Of a DNA stretch of 62,000 nucleotides, positions 1 through 11,999 are shown one piece after another (within the stretch, counting starts at the first letter, position 1; each line of letters begins with the position of its first letter). The position numbers and the translations under genes were made by a program. The DNA is taken from positions 42,046,904-42,108,903 of the forward strand of contig CM055092.1 in assembly GCA_029204225.1 (NCBI GenBank), in the 5' to 3' direction. Below the pieces are notes generated by a model. It was not told the origin of the DNA. It saw nothing but the letters and a program-made list of their open reading frames with translations, and ran no database searches. This stretch comes from Diphasiastrum complanatum (Eukaryota > Streptophyta > Lycopodiopsida > Lycopodiales > Lycopodiaceae).

Positions 1-1340
1 TCTTGGTTGGATTGCCTAAAAATATCCGCCATGAACTCAAACCAGTTGACCTTTATGATCAACTTAAAGATGTGATGACTGATGCTATCTGTGAGGAAGA
101 CGAAAGTTCCGACGATGACTTTGACCATCTTCAAAAGAAATCTAAGAATTCAAACCGTCCTAATCACTCGAAGTCTGACAATATTGCCCAACCTTCTGAG
201 CTTCTACATCAAATGGAAACCTGACAAAAAGCTCAACAATTCCATATGGATAAGCTCACTAATGATTTTCAAACTGCCATAAAACAGATTGCTGAGAAAT
301 TCTTTCCAACAAGAGAAAATGTCTAGTGTCCAATCTGCTCACAACATCATACTACTAATGAATGCCCTCAACTGCGAAACCATTTTCCAACAGTACCTAT
401 ACCCGCCATCTATTGAGCATACCGCCCCTACTCTCCACAACAGCTTGTGCCATGACCAGGGGTCTACCAGCCACGACCAACTACACCAAATCAGTACCAA
501 CCACCAAAAAGTTTGTCGTTAATCAACTTACCCCACAATAAGCTATCCATTATCTTAATCTGAATACCATCGATCCGGTAACTTACTATGTGGAAAACAA
601 TACTCAACCACAATACTCTACTGAAACGATTGTTTATTATACCTATGATTGTAATGCTCAAACAGTGGATCCCAATGCCCAAGCTTACAATCCAAACCAA
701 GTTGTCTTTGTCGCGCATCAACTCCATGCAATACGAAAAATGTTTTATCTGTGTAGGTAAGCATCCTAGTATTCGTTGTCCAGATAAACTTTGTTTTCCT
801 CCAACTTGTGAAAACTGTGGTCTTGAACATCATGTGAAGGACTGCCCATCCCGATCCAAACCTGCTGCTCCTGCCTGTTTAGTGCAAGTAGAAACTTTAT
901 TAGCTGAAACTCATCCTACTTGGGTCTTGACTTGGGCACAAATTCAACGCCAAGCCCCTACACTTGCACCAAACAAAACTCAACAGTAGGTTGTCTCTCC
1001 AAATGAAGATTCAGCCCTGGTAGTTTATCCTCACCCATCTGAAAAAATTTGGCTGCATCATCAGTATCGCCAACAAATTCGCAATGCTGACCAACAATCT
1101 TTTACCTCCCATAAAGTACCTCACAAGACTTTTGAAAGCAAAACCCTTGAAGGTATCGAAGTCGAGAGAGATTTACTACAAGCCAATGTCACTCTTTCTT
1201 TCTATGTTCTCTGGAAGCATGCTGGCAAATGAAAACACCAAATCCAATCCAATGACACCACCAGCCTTGATGAGTTGCCTGAAATGCCCTTACACTTAAC
1301 CAATCCACTCAACAAATTAGGCAACATCAAAATCCCAGTT
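1..1340 (+). mobile_element. Degenerate retrotransposon gag (zinc-knuckle) region
   Basis: Successive + strand frames read as one broken, hydrophilic gag-like polyprotein interrupted by several stops and frame changes. The clearest part is at about 735-860, where two cysteine-histidine knuckles stand side by side: CFICVGKHPSIRC (C-x2-C-x3-H-x4-C) and CENCGLEHHVKDC. Such paired knuckles bind RNA in retrotransposon nucleocapsids. An acidic stretch with repeated E/D and S lies near 95-125 and a Pro/Gln/Tyr-rich linker at 390-520. No protease or RT follows in frame, so this is a 3'-truncated remnant. The superfamily (gypsy or copia) cannot be fixed from gag alone. Confidence 0.6.
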
Positions 1341-2519
1341 ACTGTTCACAGAATCCACTGAATCTGTGAACACGATTTCTTTCTCGTTCTTCATTCTTTT
1401 TGTTACTTTTGTAGGTTACGGTTCTTTACAATTTGGTCTTCTTATTAGAACGGTTTCCAAGCATAAGCGTTTTTCAGATAACAATGTGTATTCCCAGTCT
1501 GTCAATGAGAAGAGATGATTTGTTACTCAGCTACATGCATATACAAGCCATGCAACTAGTCCTAGCTCAATATAGATCAGTGTTCTGAATCAGGGAGCAA
1601 TTCTGCAATCTATCTACTAAAATCAGAAAACAAAACAATGACAAAATTAGACTACTCAGCAAGAAACAAGACACAAGAAACCTAGATTCCTAACAGCACT
1701 CTAACAGCCCAAGAATCAAGAAACACCCATTTCTTGATGTTTGGAATGCCCAGGAACAAACAAGAAATAGAATGTAAGAGAATATGCAAGATCTACACCA
1801 CAAATCCAGCCTATTTAGTTTACTTGAATGTTGACTCCTACATTAATCCACAACAAGAAATGAAATTTAATCCACAACTAAGAATCAAGAGAGTAAGCAA
1901 GAAATCTAATTAATTCACATGCACAAAAGGAAATCAAAACATGCTCATAGGAATTTCACTCAGGAACATTGCCATGAACAAGGAGCTTTACAATCATCAA
2001 GAACTCGTGGAAGATCTTCTTTATTCACTCAAGAGAACTTGACAATACATTCAAAGCTCCCTCACAAGAGAGGGGGGCCCTTAAATAAGCAAGAGGGCTG
2101 CCCATGTGGAGCCCAAGTGGCAGTTCCACCAAATTAGAAACTACATGTGGAAATTGCTCTTCCATTAGAGGTCACCATCAAAACATGGCTCACTCTAATT
2201 TATTGAAGGGCGGTCTACATTTATTTAAAATGCCTAGGAAATATTACTAGCTCCTACATGGTCATTCCTTCTCTGGGATACACCATGTAGGCTCACATAG
2301 ATAATTCATTGTCATCCTAGCTAGTAGTTTTTCGGCTCTCATGCTCGGCTCTCAACCTCTTCTGCTCTCCTCCTTTTGAGACCTCCTCGGTCATGGGTGA
2401 GAGATACTCTGTGTCTTTAGCTTGGTTCGGCATCTGGGGATTCTCTGGAATCCGCTAACATTATTCACCCCTACTTTGTTGCAGGACCCACTGCAACATT
2501 GCTGATGTCGTTCCGCTCG
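1341..2519. other. Non-coding AT-rich spacer
   Basis: No gene seen. It holds a 9-bp perfect inverted repeat at 1344-1371 (GTTCACAGA / TCTGTGAAC) and general A+T-rich sequence that could be an eroded LTR, but no LTR ends or primer site could be placed. Confidence 0.4.
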
Positions 2520-5500
2520 GCACTTGGAAAAGTGTGGATCTTCGTTCGCTTCCGTAAAACCAGGTGCATATTATCCGCAAAATTGTTTCTCAAAAATGAA
2601 GGTCTCTCGATGGCCGCTACATTCCAGCCCTCTTGAGCACCTCTTGCGAGTCCTCCTCACGTCACCGTCTTGTCGCTTGTTTTCGCTCACTCATCTTTCA
2701 CCGCAGGGCTTCAAATACTTGGAAGCGGAGCTTACTTCCGAAGTTGAGTGGCCCCAGGTACTCTCTTATCTTTTCAATAAAGCCCATCTCCTGCCAGTCT
2801 TCCACCATGGTCACATATCATGAAAACATGAAGGCTGCTCTGTAGTATAGTCGGGCCATCATCTCATGGTCTTCCTCTGACTGGAGGGCCATGTTGGGAT
2901 TGATCTTGATCGGATCTAAATCTCGATCCCAAAAACATTCTTGCTGCATCAAAAAGACCATAGATCGGCAGTATTCGGCACTTTCTTGCACGCATAGATC
3001 GGCACTTGTCTTGTATTTGTGCCCGAAATCAAGTAACTGCAGCCTCAGATCATCTGGAGAGATTCTTTCTGAAATTCTCGAAATCACTGGTCAATTCACC
3101 AACTCGACCCGTGGCTTTTCTGCCGACCATGGATGTCTGCATTTGAGTGGCATGTAAAATGGATCCACTCGCTTCTAAGCCAGTGCCTTCAGGTACTCTT
3201 GGAGCTGTCTACTATCCTTTAGGATCTTATTTCACCATTCCGGTTGCGGTTGTAATGCCACAGTGATCTCGTCCCTGGTGGAATATTGGCTTTGATCTAT
3301 CTCGTCTTTGCCTCCCCTCATGTTGGGAGGGTATTTCCTTTCAAACTTCTCTGATTCCTTTGCATCAGCGATCTTGCTCTTAGGCCTGGTAGGAGAAGTT
3401 GTCCTACACGGTTGTGGTGGCCTTGCTAGGTAATCATCCAGGGTCTTTGTGCTCATATCTTTGTCCTTGGCCCGCTCGTTTGTTGATGGCTCAACTGCAC
3501 CCGTATCTTGTCTAGACGAGAATCTTCCCATTTCTGGTGGGTCTGCCAGGAAGTCATCATTACCCCCAATGTCAGCGTTAGTATCTGGAAGGTCAAGGAC
3601 GGAGTTATCTGGAGAGAGAGGTACAGGATGACAGGTTGGGGAGGTAGTGGGTTTAACAAATTATACGCCGCACCAGGGGAGTGGAGTTGTTGAAGGGACT
3701 TGTCCCGTTAGGCTTTGTATGTGTCAATTGGACCTTTTAATGGGCCCATTATTCTGCTAGGAGGTGGTGGAGAGAGGGAGGATGAAAAAATAGGGTAAGT
3801 TGGAATGAATGTTTCGGAAAAATTTAAAGCGGAATAAGAAGAGGGGTTAAAAGTGGGAGGGGGAGGGAGAAAATCTCTGGAAGCAGCTACGGCTCTCTAG
3901 CTACCAAATCCCGAACTACCATCTGATAGTCGGGTTTGCCCAACCTTATTTTTGGCTCCATCATTCCCATCATCGTCTCGTGGTTTTTTCGAATGAGCGC
4001 ATGCTTGGGCCTTGCACGTCGTGTCCCACAACTGGTTCACCTTGTCCAAGACTAGCTGTAGGGCCTTCGTTGTGTCTTCTAGCTACTTCTGGGACTCTAG
4101 GATGATCTTTTCTTGCTTGGCCACAATATTTTCAAAATTCTTTTCTTGGACCAGCTGCACGTACTTTTTCAATTGTATATCCTCGGGCTTAACTAGAGGG
4201 GCATCAACTATCATTGCACCCGATGATCCATCTCGTACTTGGTCAATCTGGACCATCTAGTGCTTTAGTTGTTGTTGGACCTCTTCCAAAGTGGTCTTTT
4301 GCCCAGCCATCACAGATTTGATTTCCTCTGTCTCTTTTTCTTTCTCTTTGGCCAGCCTCTGTTGTTGCGCAATTTCTTGGTCCTAGCACTGAACCTTATT
4401 CTTGAGCATTTCATGCTGGCTTACCAACCAATGCATATGGTAGCTTGCTTCGGATAGGCTGATCATTGAGCGCTTAGCTGCTTCGGAGAGCTTCTCAGGG
4501 TTAGTGAGGGTTGGGTACTGATCAAGAGTGTGGGATGGTGAAGCTAATCCAAAAAAATAGACGTTGTGTCATAACTAAAGATGGAGGTGGAGGGAGTGGA
4601 GGAGTGATGTTAGTAGCAATGGTGGTTGTTATTGTGGTGGTGGTGGTGGTGGTTATTGGAGGGGTCAGACTTCTTTATGGATAATCCACCTTCTCTGGTT
4701 TGTCATCGCTTATTTCCATCAGGTCTGTAGCATCAAAATATTGCAAAGTGTCCAATGTGTGGACTTGTTGGGCCTGTGGTTGTTGATCTTGTGGCTGCTT
4801 GGCCACTTCCGTGTCCTGGAGACTGGAACTCCCCACTCCTCCCTCCACAAAGAATGTTGCATGTGGTGACGTTGGCGGCATTGGCATGGTAATCAATGTG
4901 GGTGGGGTGGTGACCTTGTCTGGTTGACCAACAACTTGGGATATGTTCGTGTCTGGTGCTATTGTAGACGTAGTTGCTCCATCACCCCCCGTCGATGATG
5001 TGTGAGGGTGATGAGTGTTGTTGGGATGCTGAAGTGGAGCTTCCATCATTGGAAGCTGAACCGTCTGATGCTGTTCCAGCTGATGATGTCCTCCTAGCCT
5101 GAAGCTTCCTTTGTATTTTTTGTTGCCTTGTGTCTGGCAATTGGGCCTTGGAGGTATCGGCCTCTTGAGCTTCCGAGGATGCGGCTGCTTGTGGGTCTGG
5201 TTGTGGGCTTTTCTTCTTCTGTACCAGTGGAAGAATACTAGTGTTGACTCTTTTGGATTTGAGTTTCGATGGCGAAGTAGCCTATGAGCATGCACACTTG
5301 AACTATTTTGACCCAATGGGAATGTCCCATGCTTTGTCTGCAATCTGCAGGTGTTGCTGGAGATTGGGCCCATTCTGTACTTGCTGGAGAGTGATATCTG
5401 TCATGAGATATTCGAGTATGGTTACGGGCTACTTGTTTTTTAGACACTCATGAAGGCAGTTCGAAGCAAATTGTGCCCAATCATAGAGGTTCTGGGCATG

Positions 5501-6035
5501 CAGTCATGAATCTACCATCATGTGGAACAGGGACATGGGTACCCTCAACACTTTTGTCCTTGGTCGTTGTGTGCATCTGGGAAGATATGCACATGCCGCT
5601 TGCAGCTGCTGATCATCGATCACCTCAACTTTGTACCCGTCTCTATTTTTCCATTTATCCACTGAGGGATCGATGACTTGAAATATGTTGTCTGCTCTAT
5701 CTTCTGGAGTGTCCTTGTGACAACATTTGGTCCTCAAAGAAACCCAAAAGATTGTAAGTTAGCCACCGCAAAAGATATGTTATAGAAATAGTTCCTGGCA
5801 GAGGGAGCTATGAGTTGGCATGACCTTGACATTGCATTATAATTGGCATACGCCAGATGTACCAGGTACGGGCTTTGATATCCCGTCAAGACAGGGATCT
5901 GGAACTCAATTGCCTTGAAGATGACTTTGCCTGCTGGTACCAGGTCTGCATCTCTGTAAGGTCTAACTTGCATAGATGGATGTCGAGCTTATTTTTCTTG
6001 GGATCTTCAGAACTGGAACTGGGGTTGGATGACAT
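2520..6035 (-). pseudogene. Unrecognised retroelement-associated protein family, copy 1 (degenerate)
   Basis: Read on the minus strand from an ATG at 6035 (MSSNPSSSSEDPKKNK...), a long protein can be followed down to about 2.5 kb through a handful of stops and frame changes. The parts in order are a Ser-rich start; a Pro/Gln/Thr-rich low-complexity stretch (5.37-4.68 kb); a Glu/Lys/Gln-rich predicted coiled coil at about 4.45-4.0 kb containing EIAQQQRLAKEKEKE; a charged linker; and a C-terminal block with ALQPQPEW, then KRVDPFYMPLKCRHPW, then an acidic/aromatic tail near 2.85-3.1 kb. The C-terminal block pairs with the same position of the copy at 12.0-14.5 kb (ALQLQPEW). I do not recognise the family. 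It lies downstream of, and on the same strand as, a gypsy integrase, so it may be an extra element ORF or a captured host gene. Confidence 0.5.
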
Positions 6036-6109
6036 GGTAAAAAAATGAACAAAATAGGGGTCTGAAAATACCATGTCGGTTGAGATTTCAGACAGGGTTA
6101 AGGGTGCGT

Positions 6110-6450
6110 TAGTTGAAATTTGATGGATGACGTCGATTGAGATCTGATGAATGACATCGATTGAGATCTGATGGATGGCATCAGTTGAGATTTGATGGAT
6201 GGCGTCGGTTGAGTTAATGGAGGGGGTCGGTCGAGATTTGAGACAAGGTCTTCGATCAAGATTTGAGACGGGGGCTCTGGTTGAGATTTGAGATGGGGGC
6301 TCCGGTTGAGATCTGAGACAGGGCTACAGTCGAGATGGGATGGACTGGCTCTGGTCGAGATTTGAGAGAGGGGCGTTGGTCGAGATGGGACAGGGCTCTG
6401 GTTGAGATGTGATAGAGAGCTTCGGTCGAGATGGAAGGTGAAAGTGGTGG
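6110..6450. repeat. Minisatellite, GGTTGAGATYTGA-type unit (block 1)
   Basis: Degenerate tandem copies of a unit of roughly 25-33 bp built around GGT(C/T)GAGAT(C/T)TGA. The same unit recurs at 7.15-7.62 kb. Translation of either strand gives spurious repetitive ORFs, which are not called as genes. Confidence 0.75.
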
Positions 6451-7149
6451 TGTAGAACGGATTGGAAGAGGTGTGTGGAGCAAGGTATGGTGCGAAAAGA
6501 GAGGGTTTGTGAAAGATGGAGGTTGGGAAAATAAGGATGGAAGGTAAAGTGTTGTAAAAATGGGTATGTGTTTGCAAGGAGGAATTTGAAGTATGTCATG
6601 GAATAAAGGATTGGGACGGAATGTGCTTGGGTAAGAAAATGGGAAATAGAAGTTCGGAAAACAGAAAATGTGAGGATGTTGGACAAGGATGGAGATGTGT
6701 GGAAATGTATGTATGGAGGTGGGCAATGAATTGGTTGTAAACAGTAGGTTGTGTGATGTTGATGATAGTATAATCAATAGTGTAATAGGAGCGTGAAGAA
6801 TGCTCGCGTGACACTACCCCTCAGCATGCAAAAAATTGCAAAATGATGTGTGTCATGTCGGCGATTTTAGGTTTGGAGATTTCTAGTGATGGCACTCTCA
6901 ATGGAATGCAAACAATGGTGGTGGATACTCGGTGGAGATGGTGTGGAGACGCTGACAAAAGTAATGAACAACAGAGTGCCAGGATCATGCACAGGAGCAA
7001 GGAAATTGCCAATAGATCATTGCAAGAAAACGCCAGAATTTGCACTTCGTTGAGGTGCGAATGGCGTCGAGGTGATGGCATTTATGGATGCCATTGTTTG
7101 GTTTCAAACGAGATGGGATGTGCCGGTTCATTAGATTTTGAATTTCGAA
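6451..7149. other. Spacer between two minisatellite blocks
   Basis: No gene seen. A run on the minus strand rich in Ser, His, Phe and Pro comes from biased pyrimidine-rich sequence. The stretch may belong to an LTR or 3' untranslated part of the gypsy element at 8-10 kb, but no LTR boundary was found. Confidence 0.35.
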
Positions 7150-7620
7150 TGAGATGGGACGTGTCGGTCGAGATTGAAGAGGTCGCTCCGGTTGAGTTTT
7201 GATAGAAGCGCTCTGGTTGAGATTTGATAGGTTCTTCGGTCGAGATCCCAATAGTGTCTCGGTCGAGATCTGATGAGTGCTTCGGTCGAGATCTGACAGG
7301 TGCTTCGGTTGAGATTTTACAGGTACTTCGGTCGAGATTTGAAAGGAACACATCGGTCGAGATTTAACAGGTGCTTTGATCAAGATCTGATAGAAATGCA
7401 TCGGTTGAGATTTGACAGGTGCTTCGGTCGAGATCCAATAGGTGCTTCGATCGAGATTCAACAGGACGCTGCGCTCCGGTTGAGATCTGAGACAAACCCG
7501 TCGGTTGAGATTTGAGAAAAACCTGTCGGTTGAGATCTGACAGAAACCGGTCAGTTGAGATCTGACAGAAACCCGTCGGTTGAGATCTGACAGGACTCCG
7601 TCGGTTGAAATTTGACAGGA
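7150..7620. repeat. Minisatellite, TCGGTTGAGATCTGACAG unit (block 2)
   Basis: About 16 tandem copies of a unit near 27-33 bp with core CGGT(C/T)GAGATCTGACAG. Units are most alike at 7.49-7.62 kb, where GGTTGAGATCTGACAG repeats with little change, suggesting recent local amplification. Related to the block at 6.11-6.45 kb. Confidence 0.85.
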
Positions 7621-8017
7621 GTCTTGTATGGAACTGTGTGATGCAAGTGAAGAACTTCAAGGGAGAAAATATGACTGTGGCTCAGAGTAGAAGTTTGTAT
7701 GGGAAAGGTGTATCTCAATGAATGTCTATATGCTTTATTGGGAATATTGAGATACCAAACATACAGAAATGAGGTGGGCAAAAAGTGTCAGAATCTTTTT
7801 CATATGGTGTAGCTTATCATTTGTTGACCTAGAACATCCATGACTAATGGGTATTTATAGGAAAAAGAAAATGCATAGAAAGTAAATAAGTAATGGTATG
7901 AATTATAAACAAGGAGCGAGGTTAAAAATAGGCATGCAAAACGAGAATTACAAGCGAGGAAGTAAGAAAATAAAATAAAAAAAATAAAAATGTAAAATAT
8001 ATACTAGGGAAAAGATG
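7621..8017. other. Spacer downstream of gypsy integrase
   Basis: A+T-rich, no gene. It would be the region after the minus-strand integrase stop, where a polypurine tract and 3' LTR are expected. A purine-rich stretch on the + strand (about 7.92-8.0 kb) is on the wrong strand for a PPT of that element. Confidence 0.4.
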
Positions 8018-8697
8018 TTAAATTGGGTCAACAAAAAACAACTCTTCGTAATACCGCCGTAGATGACTACCGTTGACGACAGTGTCTAGGAGTATTCCGT
8101 CAAGTGTTTGCAGCTGGACTGCACCATTAGGAAAAATTTTATTAATAACATACGGTCCCTCACTTTGAAATTTCAATTTGTCGAGGTGCTTCTTTGATGT
8201 GTAAAGAAGCACTTGGTCACCTAATTGTAGATCTTTATTGCGTAAGTGACGGTCATGTCAGGCCTTTGGATGTCGTTTGTTAACCAGTTGTGCATGGTAA
8301 GATATAAGTCTTGTCTCGCATAACTGGGCTAACGTAAATAGCATGGTTTTGACTTGTTGCTCAATTGTAGCTTTTTCACATAGATCTTTAGAAAAGCTTT
8401 CATTACTCTTAGCGAAGGGACTAAGAATTCTACGGGCATTACTGCCTCTTGACCATATACTAAGTGGAAAGGGGTAACCCACCCAGTGACTTTCTTCGTG
8501 GTAGTGCGGTAAGCCCAGATAGCTAAAAAAAATTTTGTTTCCCAATCAGAGTGACTAGTTTCAACTATCTTTGTCAAAATTTTACATATCGTCTTGTTAC
8601 TTGATTTGGCCTGGCCATTACATCTAGAATAGTACGGTTGGTGTACCCTTTCTGTGAACGACAAGGTAATGGTGCAGTAAATTATCAATGACAGCAT
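8018..8697 (-). pseudogene. Gypsy integrase C-terminal part (frameshifted)
   Basis: Three overlapping minus-strand frames together cover the end of integrase: PYYSRCNGQAKSSNKTICK, AIWAYRTTTKKVTGW, VYGQEAVMPVEF, then LLYTSKKHLDKLKFQSEGPY and VNGSHLRRYYEE. In relatives NGQAE supplies the catalytic Glu of the DDE triad. Here it is Lys (NGQAK), so even the repaired frame would lack a key residue. The second gypsy copy at 15.4 kb keeps the Glu (NGQAE), which supports the comparison. Confidence 0.8.
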
Positions 8698-9601
8698 TTA
8701 AAAAATGCGTGCCCCGATCACGAACTAGCTCTATAGGATAGCCAAAACATGTAATAATGTTTTCGTAAAAAAAATGTGCGATAGTTTTTGTGTTGGCGTC
8801 CTTTGTTGCTCGAGCCTCAACCCACTTAATGGTATAATCTGTGGCTATGAGGACGTAACGGGCTTGGGTATGTTTTGCTGCTGGACTGATGGGTCCAACA
8901 AAGTCAATTCCCCACTTATGGAAGGCTTTGCCTTCTATAATGGGAGTCAGTGGTGTGAAGTCTGCTTTGGTATTTTCAAGAAGATCATCGTTGACTAGTG
9001 CAGTTGCTTTTTCAGCATTAGGTAGCCGGGAAAGGTGATCCGCCATGAAATGTTGGGACCCTTTCCGAATGAGTACACGAAAATTAAAGTCCTCTAATAT
9101 CAACAACCATTGCACTATACATCCTCTTTTATAGGATTTATTAACAATATATAATAGGGCTTGATGGTCAGTATAGAATGCAAAGGTCTGGCCTAATAAA
9201 TAATGTCTTAGTTGTTGTACAACATAGACCATCGCTAATGCTTCTCGCTCAGTGGTTGTATAGTTTACTTCAGCAGGCACCAGCTGTCTGCTCAAGAAAC
9301 GTATTGGGAAATCCTTGCCATACTCGTCCGGTTGCGCAAGAAGACCTCCAATGGCATACTTACTTGCGTCAGTATGCACATGGAAGTCTTTCGTATAGTC
9401 TGGCAAGCGAAGTATGGGTGTCATGGTAAGGGGTGTTTTCAACTCCTCAAAGGCTTTAATTCGTTCTTCGGTCCAGCGAGGATCTACCACAACTAAATAA
9501 ATGAGACGTGCCTTGCCGACATAATCGATTATAAAGATGCGATAATAATTTGGGTGACAGAGGAAGACGTACACTTCCTTCACTGTTGTAGGTAAGGGCA
9601 T
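8624..9601 (-). pseudogene. Gypsy RNase H fused to integrase core by internal deletion
   Basis: The 325-codon frame opens in the RT connection (LPTTVKEVYVFLCHPNYYR), continues through RNase H (HTDASKYAIGG, NYTTTEREALAMVYVVQQ, FYTDHQALLYIVNK, HFMADHLSRLP) and passes after about 30 residues into the integrase catalytic core (KWGIDFVGPISPAAKHTQAR, then VRDRGTHFLN). The zinc-binding HHCC domain that normally separates RNase H from the core is missing, which indicates an in-frame internal deletion. The first two acidic residues of the DDE triad are present (GIDFVG and VRDRG). The frame is lost before the third, which lies in the next fragment. Confidence 0.85.
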
Positions 9602-9684
9602 TTCGACTATAACCTTGATTTTTTAAGGATCTGTAGAAAAACTGTCCTTTGAAATGATATGTCCGAGTACCAACCCATGGGTAC

Positions 9685-10440
9685 CTAGATTTGGCACTTA
9701 TCAGGATTTACGAAAATTCCAAATCTATGACAGCAAATGAAAATTTTCTCCAGTGCATCAAGGTGCGTAGCGGCTGAGGAATGTACACTCAGATCGTTGA
9801 GATAAATCTCGACAATCCGATGTAACAGGTCTTGGAAGGCCAGTTGCATGACCCTCTGAAACGTTGAAGGGGTGTTGCATAAGCCAAAAGGCATGACATT
9901 ATATGCATAAATTCTGTTCTCTATGGCAAAGACTATTTTATATTTATCTTCAGGGGCTATTTGAACAAGGAAATAACCGCTGAATCCATCCAAGAAGCTG
10001 AAAACTTCAGCACCTGCCATTTCCTCTAAGATTTGGGTCATTAAAGACAAGGGAAAATGGTATTTCTTCATAACCGCATTAAGGTTCTTGAGATCGACAC
10101 AGATACGAAGTTTGCCATTTTTCTTAAGGACAACCACAATGGCTGATACCCAATCAGTATGTTGGACTTCATAAATGAAGCCAGCATCCAAAATTTTCTT
10201 AATATCTTCATCGATTCTTTCACAATAGACGCGGTTACTTCTGTAAGGTTTAGCCCAAATAGGCTTAGCGTTGTCTTCCAAAGGAATCATATGAACTACT
10301 ATTTCAGACGGAATTTCTTTCATTTTTTTATAGTTCCATGCAAATACATCCCTGTATTTGCAAAGTAAAGTTTTCAGATCAGAAAGTTGTTTTAACCAAA
10401 GTTTTGTAGCTATCTCATGCTTGGTTGGATCTAAACTGTT
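9685..10440 (-). pseudogene. Gypsy reverse transcriptase (inactive)
   Basis: Minus-strand RT fingers and palm. It begins near 10,430 with CKYRDVFAWNYKKM, then LKKNGKLRICVDLKNLNAV, FSFLDGFSGY (first catalytic Asp region), YNVMPFGLCNTPSTFQRVM and the catalytic box written YLND-LSVHS. Active elements have Y/F-x-D-D here, so one metal-binding Asp is replaced by Asn. The reading frame closes at 9685 after VNPDKCQI, before the connection domain, and the next piece is in another frame. RT would copy element RNA into DNA; this copy should be dead. Confidence 0.85.
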
Positions 10441-10706
10441 TTTCTTGTTATCTCTCTAGCTTTCTCTCTCTAACTCGTGTTGAAGCTAATGCTAAAACAC
10501 TATAATCTTGTACTTTTAATCATTCTTTGATTCATTACTATCATAGTCTATTGATTAGCATGCTAGATTGTGAATTAGCCATATATTCTGAACTAGATCT
10601 TGTTGAACAATCTAGAATCAGGGTACTGTGCCAATCATAAAGCTTAATCAAGATCAGTCACTCTTGTGGACATTCTCCACACGTGTGAATTCTGGAATTT
10701 TCAACA
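10437..10706 (+). mobile_element. Putative copia LTR (TG...CA, about 270 bp)
   Basis: Starts with TGTTTTTCTT where gypsy similarity stops and ends TTCAACA directly against a classic copia primer-binding site. It carries a palindromic G-box-like CCACACGTGTG near its 3' end (about 10,677). The left end is inferred from the TG dinucleotide and the loss of gypsy coding similarity, so it could be off. Confidence 0.6.
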
Positions 10707-10718
10707 TGGTATCAGAGC
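10707..10718 (+). promoter_or_regulatory. Copia primer-binding site (initiator tRNA-Met)
   Basis: TGGTATCAGAGC, the well-known site complementary to the 3' end of initiator tRNA-Met in plant Ty1/copia elements, immediately after the LTR end CA. No copia gag follows downstream, so the element body is lost or was never retained here. Confidence 0.85.
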
Positions 10719-11292
10719 CTCATTAAGCTTTGCATGATAATTTCCCTGATAGTACAAGAAATTGAGAGATAAACAAGTAAAAAAGCAGTTTTTCACCTTT
10801 TCTAACATTTCTCTGAAGTGTAATTTGATCAAATCAGACCTGAACTGAATTTTCAGACCTGAATTGAGGTAGTACGGAATTCTGGAATTCCGCACGTGTG
10901 AAAATCAGATATTTTCAGTCCCTTTGTTTTCCTTGTTGATAGATCCAAAGATAACAGTGTTATAGCTTGATGTAAAGCATGATCTGTACTTTTCATAGAA
11001 ATTGAAACCAAATCAATCTGAAGTGTCTAGCAAGAGTTATAAGCTCTTAAAGAGGATTAGGATAGGTCCAAAATCCGAGTGACAACATTTTGATTTGAAT
11101 CAATTTTTACTTTGTTCTGAATTCATGGTTTTGAACATCCTACACAAGAAACTAAAGATCAAGACTGACTTTGAAGTAATTGAACACCTTTGAGCCTTCT
11201 GAGTGTCAACAGTGCTTCAAAAACTACTTTTTAAAACCTCTCCATGAGTCTATAGAAGTATTATTTTAATACCAACTATAGCTCTTTAACCC
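10719..11292. other. Possible copia leader, no gene
   Basis: Follows the primer-binding site. A+T-rich, no ORF with recognisable content. A second CGCACGTGTG-type palindrome occurs near 10,890. Confidence 0.4.
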
Positions 11293-11600
11293 TTGCAGTC
11301 TTGGGAGGATAAAAGTCATTTACCAAGGAGGCTTGGGCTAATTTAATTCTTTTTTGTTACGGTTTTTATTATTTTTTACGGTTTTTTTTTTTTTAAGTCT
11401 TTCTCTTTTTCAAGGGAATACAACCGTCACAGTCGTGGGACGAGGCTATCTGAAAGATAGAGTCACTTACCAGCGAGGTTGAGGTTCTTTTCCAACTTTC
11501 AGTTTTAAAGAGAATAGAACCGTTGCAGTCGTGGGAAGAGGCTATCTGAAAGATAGAGTCGCTCACCAACGAGGCTTTGGTTCTTTTCCAAATTTTTTAG
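11293..11600. repeat. Tandem repeat, about 97-bp unit, three copies
   Basis: Two close copies (from about 11,425 and 11,522) share GTGGGA(C/A)GAGGCTATC then TGAAAGATAGAGTC and end GAGGT/C..GGTTCTTTTCC. A more diverged copy precedes them near 11,293. Each of the two close copies contains the small inverted repeat CTATCT-GAA-AGATAG. Homopolymer T/A runs follow to 11.66 kb. Confidence 0.75.
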
Positions 11601-11752
11601 TTTTTTTTTTTTTTCATACAAGCAAAAAAAATCACAAAAAATGGCAAAATCTCGAAAAAAACAGCAAAACTAACACGAAATCAGAGAGAGCCTAGGTTGA
11701 GAAAGGCCTTGGTGGCTCGAGTGCCTACCCAAAGCTATTCTATCCCAAAGTA

Positions 11753-11890
<138 letters not shown>

Positions 11891-11999
11891 GAGGGAGTGA
11901 GAGAGATGGAGATGGAGAAACCAAGAGAGTTTTATTAAGAAGAAAATGAAAGATGATTCTTCAAGTCCTTGGGCGTGTGAAGGGACTTGTGGACTCCAA

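Larger units (their letters stand above)
8018..10440 (-). mobile_element. Ty3/gypsy pol remnant 1
   Basis: Minus-strand RT, RNase H and integrase pieces of one Ty3/gypsy element, in the normal order with frameshifts between them. The end at about 10,437 coincides with the start of a + strand copia LTR, which therefore probably inserted into or truncated this element. The integrase tail motif (GPY... VNGSHLRRYY at 8.05-8.16 kb) resembles the plant Athila/Tat-type group, though that subgroup call is tentative. Confidence 0.85.

Noticed and set aside
6098-6814. Overlapping minus-strand ORFs rich in Ser, Pro, Ile, Gln
   Set aside because: Several frames are open at once because of biased minisatellite and pyrimidine-rich sequence. 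None has domain content.
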